Assembly: GCF_003546865.1 (NCBI RefSeq)
Contig: NZ_CP023434.1
Span: 62,001 to 126,000, forward strand
Direction: 5' to 3'
DNA length: 64,000 bases
DNA from: Suicoccus acidiformans
GTDB taxonomy: Bacteria; Bacillota; Bacilli; Lactobacillales; Aerococcaceae
The translations under genes and the position numbers were made by a program. Below the pieces are notes generated by a model that saw only the letters and a program-made list of their open reading frames with translations, searched no databases and had not been told where the DNA came from. Shown one piece after another: positions 26,427 to 34,114 of the stretch; position 1 is the stretch's first letter, and each line of letters starts with the position of its first letter.

Positions 26427-26582
26427 TTACTTACGTTTCTTAACTAACTTGTTGTAACCAAAGATAAGTAAACCAATACATACAACTCCAATTAGTGTTG
26501 GCACCCAGAAGTCCTTTACACTTTGTAGTGCATTTTCCCAGTTCACATTTCCAAAATCTTTTACTTTTAACATTAAATTCAT
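26427..26582 (-). CDS. 51-aa single-pass membrane peptide heading the ABC operon
   Basis: This short gene has a good ribosome site (AAGGAG, 9 nt before the ATG). It encodes a soluble N-terminal part with several charged residues (about 1-25, e.g. KVKDFGNVNWENALQ), one hydrophobic helix (about 27-43, VPTLIGVVCIGLLIFGY) and a basic end KLVKKRK. The stop lies 15 bp before the ATPase start, so it is co-transcribed with the exporter. It could be a small accessory subunit, a signal or substrate peptide of the exporter, or an immunity peptide. I know no family for it. No double-Gly leader is present, and there is a single Cys in the helix. Confidence 0.7.
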   Translation of the reverse strand: MNLMLKVKDFGNVNWENALQSVKDFWVPTLIGVVCIGLLIFGYNKLVKKRK

Positions 26583-26670
26583 TTCATACATCTCCTTATT
26601 TCTCTTTATACTTAAATGATATATTTTCTCCTGATGACAAAAATGAGTAATTAGTGCAAAGCTTTCTAAA

Positions 26671-27043
26671 TCCCAAATTTCTGAGTTTTTTGTAAGCTAC
26701 AGATCAAGAAACAGAAAACGTCTTCTATATCAACGTTTTTTAGATTCATTGCAATTTATATAGCTCATAAACTTTATACGCTACATAAATATCTGTTTTT
26801 CTATATTTATTTTCATAAAGCTTATGTGCTAACGAAACCAAATTTCAAACTCCTAGCGCCGCATTTTTAGGATGACCTGGCACACATCGAATCGTTGCAG
26901 CTTTGCTGCTTACGAGTCGAGTAGCCAGGCAAGCCTGAAAACTTCGGAGAAGGTTGAAGGCGTGCTAACGCAGCGCTAGGAGTTTGAAATTTGGTTTAGT
27001 ATGCACAAATGCTGTAGCCTATAATAAAGTACAGGAATTTAGG
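26671..27043. mobile_element. IS1634-type remnant (right end of composite)
   Basis: The 373-bp relic has both ends of the same IS: CCCAAATTTCTGAG followed by a T run and TAAGCTACA at 26671, and GTAGCCTATAATAAAG with AGGAATTTAGG at 27014-27043. No transposase coding is left. The interior holds palindromic repeat copy B. It supplies the right outer end of the composite unit. Confidence 0.75.
26835..26997. repeat. Long palindromic repeat, copy B
   Basis: Perfect 25-nt inverted arms (26835-26859 and 26973-26997), unrelated in sequence to the arms of copy A. The core is shared: AGGATGACCTGGCACACAT at 26869 and GAGTAGCCAGGCAAGCC. CCTGGC (26876-26881) pairs with GCCAGG (26924-26929), where copy A has CCTGAC/GTCAGG, so one pair changed on both sides. 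The inner hairpin GCAGC-TTT-GCTGC lies between them. Confidence 0.8.
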
Positions 27044-27061
27044 TTTAAAGAAATAAACACT

Positions 27062-27110
27062 TAAAAGTCGTACGGGATGGAGTGAATCTTCCTGTGCGGC
27101 TTTTATTGTA
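27062..27110. terminator. Hairpin right of the transposon
   Basis: A 16-bp stem with G-U pairs (TAAAAGTCGTACGGGA with TCCTGTGCGGCTTTTA), with T-runs on both strands. Before the transposon came in it would have stood just after the ugp operon. Confidence 0.7.
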
Positions 27111-27214
27111 GGTTGGCCTTAGTGCGTATGTGTTTGAAAAGAGAAATTGTTGGCTAAGTAAAGCGGTAATACATATATCTTTGCGGTAGGTTTATTAAAT
27201 CTACATAATCCAAA

Positions 27215-27258
27215 AACACGCGCAAGGCATCCCACCAAAAGGGGACCTTGCGCGTGTT
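27215..27258 (-). terminator. Terminator of the minus-strand binding-protein gene
   Basis: AACACGCGCAAGG pairs perfectly with CCTTGCGCGTGTT; on the minus strand it is followed by TTTTTGG. It lies 22 bp after the stop codon. Confidence 0.9.
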
Positions 27259-27280
27259 GCTCGGTTTTAAGCTGAAGTGC

Positions 27281-28555
27281 TTAGTTAATTAAAGCATTGA
27301 TTTCGTCTTGGGTTGCAGGAACTTCTGTTGCAACGTCTCCGCCATTTAAGACTGTGTCGCGTAGATCAATTAATAATTGCTCTGCGTTTAGACCAGAATC
27401 TCCAGGGAATGGTGCCCATGGAACCATGTATTGCAGTGAGTTATAGGCAGCAGAGAAGATTGGGTCTTCTGTAAGTACAGTCGCAAGATCAGCGTTTTCA
27501 GTCGCATCCTTTGTTGCTGGTACGTAACCAGTTCCTTCTGACCATAAGGCAACATTATTTGGTTCGTACAAGTATTTGATGAATTTCATAGCTGCTTCTT
27601 GTTGTTCTGGTTCTTGAGCAGTAACGACAAGCATAGATCCACCTGCAGGTAATTTCTGTTCGTGACCTTCGAAAGCAGGAGATTCTACAGCAACGGCTTC
27701 AAATTGTCCGTTTGACGTAACGTTGGTACGTTGTGCAATAGTCATGTGAGCCATACCAACTTCACCAGAGATAAATGCTTGTTGACCTTGGTCGTTAGGT
27801 ACGTGTAGGGCGCTACCTTCATTAACCATGTCTTGGTAGAATTGGTAAGTTGCTTGACCTTGCTCATCAGCAAAAGCAGCTTGACCATCTTTAAGAATTT
27901 GCGAACCGTTAGATTCAATCATCGCTTGAATGTTCCAGTTATCCGCATGTTCGGCGATGTATAAGCCTTCATAATCGGTGTTTTCCACGATTTGATTAGC
28001 AGCTTCGCGAACAGCTTCCCACGTAGTTAAGCTTTCAGCATCTACGCCTGCTTCATTTAAGATATCCATGTTCAAGTAAAGTACAGGAACTGATAGTGAA
28101 TAAGGTAAACCAACTTGTGAGCCTTCGTTGCTCGTTGCTAGTGCAAAGATGTTATCTTCGAATTTATCAGTTAAGTAGTTAGCATCATCTGGGAATGAAG
28201 CAACGATAATATCTTGAGGTTGTGTGAAGGCAAAGTTATTGGCGAAATATTCGCGGTAAGACCAGCCGATTTGAACTAAAGCAGGAGTGTTACCAGCAGC
28301 TGCTTGTGTTTGCAGGTTTTGCATTAAACCTTGATACATACCCTCATTGTAAACTGCGCGAACTTCTACTTCGTCTTGAGAAGCATTGAATTCTTCAACC
28401 AATTGGTTAACAGCTTGACCACCTTGAGTATCTGCATTTGGATGCCAATATTCGATTTGTACTTTATCTTGCGCGCTAGCGATAGGTGCTGTAGCAGGCA
28501 TAACCGCTCCAGCTAATGCTAAAGCCGCTGCAGCAACTTTAATAAATTTCTTCAT
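27281..28555 (-). CDS. Extracellular solute-binding protein (Ugp-like), solo
   Basis: Family 1 binding protein (424 aa): VQIEYWHPNADTQGGQAV, VEEFNASQDEVEV, LVQIGWSYREYF and LPAGGSMLVVT. It is a close paralogue of the binding protein at 34115, not of the ugpB pair at 11-14 kb. The signal peptide ends ASAQD; there is no lipobox and no cysteine. It stands alone on the minus strand with its own PhoP box, divergent from the BMP operon that encodes a matching permease pair and ATPase. It probably feeds that transporter as an alternative binding protein. Confidence 0.88.
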   Translation of the reverse strand: MKKFIKVAAAALALAGAVMPATAPIASAQDKVQIEYWHPNADTQGGQAVNQLVEEFNASQDEVEVRAVYNEGMYQGLMQNLQTQAAAGNTPALVQIGWSYREYFANNFAFTQPQDIIVASFPDDANYLTDKFEDNIFALATSNEGSQVGLPYSLSVPVLYLNMDILNEAGVDAESLTTWEAVREAANQIVENTDYEGLYIAEHADNWNIQAMIESNGSQILKDGQAAFADEQGQATYQFYQDMVNEGSALHVPNDQGQQAFISGEVGMAHMTIAQRTNVTSNGQFEAVAVESPAFEGHEQKLPAGGSMLVVTAQEPEQQEAAMKFIKYLYEPNNVALWSEGTGYVPATKDATENADLATVLTEDPIFSAAYNSLQYMVPWAPFPGDSGLNAEQLLIDLRDTVLNGGDVATEVPATQDEINALIN

Positions 28556-28876
28556 ATAAATCCTCCTATTTTTAGCGAAATGCTTTTATATATGCGACGA
28601 CGTCTGCAATCCCATGGAAATCCTTGATGCTGTAGCTAACGTTCTACTACGGTAGAGCTGAAAGACATACCAAATGATGAGTCATTTGTACTAGGAAGTT
28701 AAACTTCCTGATTAGTATACGGGAAATAAGCGTTAAATAGACTCAGGTGATATCGATGCCAGTAATAAATATTGATATACCTTCGCAATTTAACGGGCTC
28801 ACTTAATTTTATAGGTCGTCAGCTTATCATAGTAGCCACGTTTCACTACTTGCAATAAATCTTAGATTTCATTTTA
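28556..28876 (-). promoter_or_regulatory. Long 5' leader of the solo binding-protein gene
   Basis: About 300 nt lie between the predicted start point (near 28870) and the AUG. I see a hairpin AGGAAGTT/AACTTCCT at about 28697-28714 but no terminator and no convincing reading frame. The length is unusual beside the 40-60 nt leaders of the two ugpB genes. A second, closer promoter is possible. Confidence 0.45.
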
Positions 28877-28930
28877 AGTATAGCCTCAGTTTGTTTAGTT
28901 ATCGTAAATATAATGTAATTTTTATGTAAA
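28877..28930 (-). promoter_or_regulatory. PhoP-box promoter, minus strand
   Basis: Read on the minus strand: TTTACA (28930-28925), ATTACA (28919-28914), TTTACG (28908-28903) and TAAACA (28897-28892), exactly 11 bp apart. TATACT follows at 28882-28877, 9 bp after the last hexamer. This matches the plus-strand boxes base for base in spacing. Confidence 0.82.
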
Positions 28931-29181
28931 GGTACTTATACAGCGCGTCTACACAAGTCATTTTGCGTAAAGGTAGGTATCAAGGACATCAGAAACCATA
29001 AGCACAATTTATATACTGGTAAGTTTGAGTAAACATGCTGGTTTCACTAAGTATATTCAAGGATGAAATGATACCTGACTAGCAATAGAAAAGATAAATA
29101 GATACTTTTTACTTGTAAAAGAAGGAAGATAATTATTCGCTAATTCGTAAGCTTTAAGAAAGAGACAAATATAGTTATCTC

Positions 29182-29235
29182 TATACATATTTTTTACAAG
29201 ATATTTACACTAAATTTACAATCGATAAGTATACT
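29182..29235 (+). promoter_or_regulatory. PhoP-box promoter of the BMP/metallophosphoesterase operon
   Basis: TATACA (29182), TTTACA (29193), TTTACA (29204) and TTTACA (29215) are spaced 11 bp apart, with TATACT at 29230-29235, 9 bp after the last. It is divergent from the box at 28877-28930, with about 250 bp between. Confidence 0.87.
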
Positions 29236-29302
29236 GTTGGCATACGTAAAACGTTGGGAGTGACGTGTATCGAAGAGGATGAGGAATAGATTTAAGGATG
29301 GC

Positions 29303-29377
29303 AAACGCTAAATGACAGAGATATTCTGAACAAATTGAGCGTTGGGAACCAGATTGGTGTATCTGGGTTCTTTTTTG
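29303..29377 (+). promoter_or_regulatory. Leader with hairpin and terminator (possible attenuator)
   Basis: After the PhoP-type promoter, AAACGCTAAAT pairs with ATTGAGCGTT (29303-29343). A second hairpin follows at once (GGAACCAGAT with ATCTGGGTTC, one bulge) and ends in TTTTTTG. This is a terminator inside the transcribed leader, 20 bp before the gene. It may be a regulated attenuator or a simple partial stop. Confidence 0.55.
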
Positions 29378-29397
29378 TAAAGAAGAAGGAGGGTTTT

Positions 29398-30417
29398 ATG
29401 AAAAAGACATTATTAGCAGCGGGTGCCTTAGTATTATTAGCGCCTTTCGCTACAGCGGCTGCAGAGGAAGATTTCAGCCTCGTATTAATTGCGGAGCCTC
29501 AAGGCGTGAATAAGTATGTAGATGTAGCCTTAGAAGGATTAGAGGGAGTTCGTCTAGAACATGGTTTAACGGAAGAACAAGTAACCTATGTTGAGACAAT
29601 CAACCAAGGGGCGGCCATGGGAAATGTTCAAGAAGCAATTGGACAGTACGAATATATCTCTTTGATTGGTAATATTTCTGAGCATGTTGTTGAGACTTTC
29701 GCGCAAGAGTTTCCGGAGCAAAAGTTTCTGCTGATTGATGGCCATGTTGAAGCAGATAATGTTATTTCGGTTGACTTTAAAGACTATGAAGCAGCTTTCT
29801 TAGCTGGTTTGGCAGCTGGTAACGAGACAGAAGTAGACAAAATTGGCTTTGTTGCTAGCTGGGACGAAGAGGTAGCAGCAGAGTTTGAAACAGCCTTTAG
29901 AACAGGGGTTCAAATTGCCAATGAAGATGCTGAGATTATCGTTCATTCGGTTGAGAATGTTGATGACATTGAAGGAGCTCGTCAAGCGACCCATGAGATG
30001 TTTGAGCAAGGCGTTGATGTAATTTACACCGCAGCTTCTAGACCAAATAAAGGGGTTTTTGAAGCGGGGCAAGAGATTAAACGTGAAGACCCTAATCATC
30101 TATTCTGGATTATCGGTTCAGATGTAGACCAAATTGATGAAGGTATTTATGTGAAGGAAAACGGAGACGAAGGTAACTTTGCTTTAACATCTACTATTAA
30201 ACGCTACAACCGTACTATTGAACGCTTTGTTGGTCGCTTAGCAGCGGGTGAAGAAATTGAAGCAGGCATTCATGAGTTAGGTATTTATGAAGAGCAAGTG
30301 GATATCCTGAAGGGTCAATTGGAAGACGATACCTATGATTTAGTTGATGAATATCGTAGTCAGATTTTAGACGGAGAATTGGAAGTACAAGATCTGATTG
30401 ATGAGGCTAATTTATGA
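29398..30417 (+). CDS. BMP-family binding protein, first gene of second transporter operon
   Basis: The 339-aa paralogue of the gene at 17942 keeps the family pattern (FSLVLIAEPQGVNKYVDVALEGL, DYEAAFLAGLAAGNETEVDKIGF, DVIYTAASRPNKGVF). The signal peptide ends TAAAE, with no lipobox. AAGGAGG stands 6 nt before the ATG at 29398. The stop overlaps the start of the metallophosphoesterase by 4 nt, so the two are coupled. PnrA-like relatives bind nucleosides. Here the surroundings are phosphate-scavenging genes, so a nucleoside or nucleotide freed by phosphatases is a reasonable but unproven ligand. Confidence 0.85.
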   Translation: MKKTLLAAGALVLLAPFATAAAEEDFSLVLIAEPQGVNKYVDVALEGLEGVRLEHGLTEEQVTYVETINQGAAMGNVQEAIGQYEYISLIGNISEHVVETFAQEFPEQKFLLIDGHVEADNVISVDFKDYEAAFLAGLAAGNETEVDKIGFVASWDEEVAAEFETAFRTGVQIANEDAEIIVHSVENVDDIEGARQATHEMFEQGVDVIYTAASRPNKGVFEAGQEIKREDPNHLFWIIGSDVDQIDEGIYVKENGDEGNFALTSTIKRYNRTIERFVGRLAAGEEIEAGIHELGIYEEQVDILKGQLEDDTYDLVDEYRSQILDGELEVQDLIDEANL

Positions 30418-31247
30418 AATTAAGCATTGTCGGTGATATGCACTACTCGTCCAATTTTCGGGGAGTTGAAGCTTATGAAGAGACTAGGGAGCTTTATTTC
30501 AGGCAAGTCTTCAGTGAATGGTTTGACATGACGTGTGATTTCCATGTGTCGATTGGTGATTTGACGAATATGGGCACAGAGGAAGAGTTTACTGAAGTGC
30601 TTGGATTAATACAAGCGTATGATTATCAGCAAGACTTTCAATTAGTGATAGGAAATCACGATGCTTATTCTTTGCCGAAGGATGCGATTCAAGACTGTAT
30701 CCAGCAGCCGCTCTATGGCAAATTGTACGAGGATGAAAGCTACTGTATCTTAAAGATTGATACCAATCGCGTCATGGATAAAGTGGACTATAGTGGCACT
30801 TTATCACTGGAACAATTGGAATGGTTAGCTCAAGAAGTGCCCCAGCATAAAGGGCAAACTTTGATTATTCTAGCCCACCATCCGGTCTATCGTACGACTT
30901 ATTGGTCTGATAATATCCTATATGCGATTGATCCTAATTTGCCGATTCAAGAAATTCTGAATCAGCACCAAGGGCAGGGAATATATGTCAATGGGCATAC
31001 GCACGCCGATAGTATTGTCGAGCAAGGGCAATGGCTCTATGTGCAAATTGCTAATTTCTATGATCAGCCTTATTTTCGAAGTATTGAAATAGATTCAAGG
31101 CAAATTAAAATCGAAGCAATTCCTTTGTCTAAATACTATCAACAACTAGGCATATGGCTCGGTGCTAACACTGACTATTTCGCTTTAAATAAACGTGGAT
31201 ACCAAGGAGAGCATCACCGGAATTTTACAAAGATTCTCGGTGCTTAA
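30414..31247 (+). CDS. Cytoplasmic metallophosphoesterase
   Basis: Calcineurin-like phosphoesterase (277 aa) with all metal-binding motifs: GDMH (residues 7-10), GDLTNMG (about 47), GNHD (about 82), LAHHPV (about 157) and NGHTHADS (about 195). There is no signal peptide, so it acts on imported or internal esters. Relatives include cyclic-nucleotide phosphodiesterases and glycerophosphodiesterases such as GpdQ. It plays the part here that ugpQ plays in the first operon: an intracellular esterase beside an importer. Confidence 0.88.
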   Translation: MKLSIVGDMHYSSNFRGVEAYEETRELYFRQVFSEWFDMTCDFHVSIGDLTNMGTEEEFTEVLGLIQAYDYQQDFQLVIGNHDAYSLPKDAIQDCIQQPLYGKLYEDESYCILKIDTNRVMDKVDYSGTLSLEQLEWLAQEVPQHKGQTLIILAHHPVYRTTYWSDNILYAIDPNLPIQEILNQHQGQGIYVNGHTHADSIVEQGQWLYVQIANFYDQPYFRSIEIDSRQIKIEAIPLSKYYQQLGIWLGANTDYFALNKRGYQGEHHRNFTKILGA

Positions 31248-31260
31248 GGAGGTTTTATGA

Positions 31261-32139
31261 GTGAAGAACAATAACGTCAAAACGTTTTTATATCTTTTAC
31301 CAGCAATTGTTATATTCGGTATTTTTGTATTCTACCCAGTGGCGTATACCATTTACTTGAGCTTTTTTGATTGGAATATGATTAGTCCGCAGAAAGACTT
31401 TGTTGGTTTTGAAAATTATATCAATGTATTTACAGATCCTGAGACTATACAGGTGCTTAAGAATACATTGTTCTACATCATTGTCTTAGTTCTAATGAAC
31501 TTTGTTGTGCCATATATTATGGCCTTCTGCTTACATTTCCTAGTGCCTAAATTTAGGGATTTCTTTAAATCGGCCTTCTTCTTACCGTCATTTATCTCAA
31601 TGGTGGTAGGTTCGATTGTCTATAACTGGATACTAAATCCAACGTCGGGACCGATTGCGAAATTACTCGGTTTCATCGGTATGAGCTTGCCGAACTGGAG
31701 TGTATCAGAGAGCTTAGTTATTCTGGTAATTTGTTACATTACTGCGTGGAAAGTATTCGGCTATAACTTCATCACCTTGTATGCAGACATCTCAGGGGTG
31801 GATGGAGAAGTCATTGAAAGTGCTCGTTTAGATAATGTACCAACTTGGCGAATCTTCAAAGATATTGTAGCACCGATGACATCATCAACAGGTCTTTATA
31901 CATTGATTATGGCAATCGTTACCGGCTTGCAATATGTATACACACCTATTTCAAACTTGACCCAAGGTGGACCGGCTGGAGCTTCATCTAACTTGATTTA
32001 TGAATCCTATCATAACGCCTTTATCTTGTTTGATATAGGAACGTCAGCAGCCTTATCTGTTGTAACATTGATTATCTTTGTTATCCTACTTTTCATTCAA
32101 ATGAGAGTTACGGAGAGAGGAGTTTACTATGCAAACTAA
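31261..32139 (+). CDS. ABC permease A of second Ugp-like transporter
   Basis: MalF/UgpA-type permease (292 aa) with six helices. The EAA loop is IESARLDNVPTWRIFKDIVAP (about residue 180), followed by GGPAGASSN. GTG is the start codon, 8 nt after AAGGAGG; the ATG 4 nt upstream opens only a short dead frame. It overlaps the next gene by 11 nt. Confidence 0.9.
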   Translation: MKNNNVKTFLYLLPAIVIFGIFVFYPVAYTIYLSFFDWNMISPQKDFVGFENYINVFTDPETIQVLKNTLFYIIVLVLMNFVVPYIMAFCLHFLVPKFRDFFKSAFFLPSFISMVVGSIVYNWILNPTSGPIAKLLGFIGMSLPNWSVSESLVILVICYITAWKVFGYNFITLYADISGVDGEVIESARLDNVPTWRIFKDIVAPMTSSTGLYTLIMAIVTGLQYVYTPISNLTQGGPAGASSNLIYESYHNAFILFDIGTSAALSVVTLIIFVILLFIQMRVTERGVYYAN

Positions 32140-32956
32140 AGTTACCGCTAGTAATCGCATTTGGTTAATTATCTTTATCTTATTTACCATTATTTGGTTA
32201 TTCCCGGTTGTCTTTGCTTTAGGTACTTCTTTTAGACCTTTGCAAGACATCTACAATAACGTATTGAATATTATTCCTTTAAGTCCAACAATTGAAAACT
32301 ACAAAACGCTTTTCCAACGTTTGCCGATGGCTCAAATTACATTGAATACGGCCATAATTGCTACAACTGCTACGGTACTAAAGTTAGTGACATCTTTCTT
32401 AGCCGCGTATGCTTTTGTGTACTTTGATTTCAAAGGGAAGAACGTAGTGTACTTTATCTTTCTTTCCACAATCTTTGTACCATTTACTGTAACCATGTTG
32501 CCTAGCTACTTATTGCTTTCTAAGATGGGTCTTAACAATAACATCTTTGGTGTTATCTTCCCTCAAATAGCGGATGCAGCAGGAATTATGCTTTTAAATC
32601 AAGCGATGCGTAATATACCTTATTCACTGATTGAGGTGGCTCATTTAGATAATATTGGCGATTGGCGCATTATTAAGGATATTATCCTACCGCTTATTCA
32701 ACCACAACTCACATCAACGGGTATTTGGTTCTTTGTCAACTCATGGAATGAGTTTGTGTGGCCATCTTTAATCTTACGTACAGAAGAGAACTACACTCTA
32801 CCTCTAGCCTTACAAATGTTTATGTCGGCTGAAGGTGGAACGGACTTTGGGGTAGCGATGGCGGTATCTGTTGTAACAATGAGTATTCCGTTACTGCTAT
32901 ACATCATCTTCCAGAAACGTATTATTGGAACCTTTACAGCATCTGGCATTAAATAG
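32129..32956 (+). CDS. ABC permease E of second Ugp-like transporter
   Basis: MalG/UgpE-type permease (275 aa), six helices, EAA loop IEVAHLDNIGDWRIIKDIILP, C-terminus FTASGIK as in MalG-like proteins. It starts inside the previous gene, so translation is coupled. Partner of the upstream permease and the ATPase 10 bp downstream. Confidence 0.9.
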   Translation: MQTKVTASNRIWLIIFILFTIIWLFPVVFALGTSFRPLQDIYNNVLNIIPLSPTIENYKTLFQRLPMAQITLNTAIIATTATVLKLVTSFLAAYAFVYFDFKGKNVVYFIFLSTIFVPFTVTMLPSYLLLSKMGLNNNIFGVIFPQIADAAGIMLLNQAMRNIPYSLIEVAHLDNIGDWRIIKDIILPLIQPQLTSTGIWFFVNSWNEFVWPSLILRTEENYTLPLALQMFMSAEGGTDFGVAMAVSVVTMSIPLLLYIIFQKRIIGTFTASGIK

Positions 32957-32966
32957 GAGGACAGAG

Positions 32967-34097
32967 ATGACAACAATTACTTTAGATAACTTAAAGAAGG
33001 CCTATGGCGAAACAGTAATCATGGAGGATATGAACTTCACTATTAATAGTGGTGAGCGCCTTGTATTATTAGGACCTTCTGGTTGCGGGAAATCTACCAT
33101 TTTACGGATGATTGCCGGCATTGAAGAAATTACTTCAGGGGAAATGCGTTTTAATGACGCAGTTATTAACGATGTAACGCCAGGTGAGCGTAACGTGGCA
33201 ATGGTATTCCAAAACTATGCCCTATACCCACATATGACAGTTGAAGAAAATATTACCTATGGCTTACGGGTAAATAAGGTTCCTGAAGAACGTATTCGGG
33301 AACGTTTCGAGGAAGTCATTGACGCGTTAGACTTGCGTAAATATTTAGAGCGTAAGCCGGCAGAACTTTCCGGTGGTCAGCGTCAACGGGTTGCCTTAGC
33401 CCGGGCAACAGTGAAAGATTCATCTGTCTTCTTATTAGATGAGCCTTTATCTAACTTGGATGCGCAACTACGTGTATCTGCCCGTGAATCCTTAACAGAT
33501 ATTCATGAAAGATACGGTCAAACAATCGTTTACGTAACCCACGATCAAACCGAAGCGATGACATTTGGTGACCGGATTGCTCTCTTAAACTTTGGTGAAT
33601 TGCAAATGATTGATACACCAGAGAATATTTATCATAAACCAGCGAACATCTTTACTGCTCGCTTTATTGGTAACCCACCAATGAATGTATTGGAGAATAG
33701 CCGTTATGCTGAAGGCCAAATCATTATAGGTAGCCAAGGTGTTGAGATTGCACCAAGCTGGGTTGATTATATTAATACCCATGCAAATGGTCAGGCTCTT
33801 TATGTAGGTATTCGTCCTGAAAATATTGGTGTTTCCTTAACAGATACTCAAAATACCTTAAGGGGGGTGGTTCGCAATATAGAAAACCAGGGTTCCAACT
33901 ATGCGAATTACATTGATCTTGAAGGCGAGATAATCTGTGCTGTAACAGACAGACGTGTTGCTGAAGTTGGTGATACAGTTTACTTGACGCTCGATAACGC
34001 ACGGATTTCATTCTTTGAACAGAATTCAACGAATAATATTGGTTATCCAGTAGATATTGAAGCAACAATTGAAAAAATTACAGGCATTCACGCCTAA
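32967..34097 (+). CDS. ABC ATPase of second Ugp-like transporter
   Basis: MalK/UgpC-type ATPase (376 aa): Walker A GPSGCGKST, Q-loop VFQNYALYPHM, signature LSGGQRQRVALARA, Walker B VFLLDEPLSNLDAQL, HDQTEAMT, and a C-terminal TOBE region (VGIRPENIGV). AGGAGG lies 6 nt before the ATG at 32967. It is clearly related to the ugpC gene at 16049 but diverged, so the second transporter is an old rather than recent duplicate. Confidence 0.92.
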   Translation: MTTITLDNLKKAYGETVIMEDMNFTINSGERLVLLGPSGCGKSTILRMIAGIEEITSGEMRFNDAVINDVTPGERNVAMVFQNYALYPHMTVEENITYGLRVNKVPEERIRERFEEVIDALDLRKYLERKPAELSGGQRQRVALARATVKDSSVFLLDEPLSNLDAQLRVSARESLTDIHERYGQTIVYVTHDQTEAMTFGDRIALLNFGELQMIDTPENIYHKPANIFTARFIGNPPMNVLENSRYAEGQIIIGSQGVEIAPSWVDYINTHANGQALYVGIRPENIGVSLTDTQNTLRGVVRNIENQGSNYANYIDLEGEIICAVTDRRVAEVGDTVYLTLDNARISFFEQNSTNNIGYPVDIEATIEKITGIHA

Positions 34098-34114
34098 GCA
34101 TAAAGGAGAAAAGT

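Larger units (their letters stand above)
18995..27049. mobile_element. 8-kb composite transposon with TTTAAA target duplication
   Basis: The unit 19001-27043 begins with CCTAAATTCC and ends with the exact complement GGAATTTAGG. TTTAAA lies directly outside on both sides (18995-19000 and 27044-27049), as expected for a 6-bp target duplication. On the left is a full IS1634-like element (19001-20809). On the right is a 373-bp remnant of the same element type (26671-27043). Between them lie a response regulator, a histidine kinase, an FtsX-type permease, its ATPase and a 51-aa membrane peptide. By eye this segment is clearly more AT-rich than its surroundings. It separates two phosphate-regulated clusters that would otherwise be adjacent. 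Confidence 0.75.

Noticed and set aside
23315-26997. Palindromic repeats as retron ncRNA or group II intron pieces
   Set aside because: The outer inverted arms recall a1/a2 of retrons, but there is no reverse transcriptase gene in the window, and no intron domain V-like motif could be seen.
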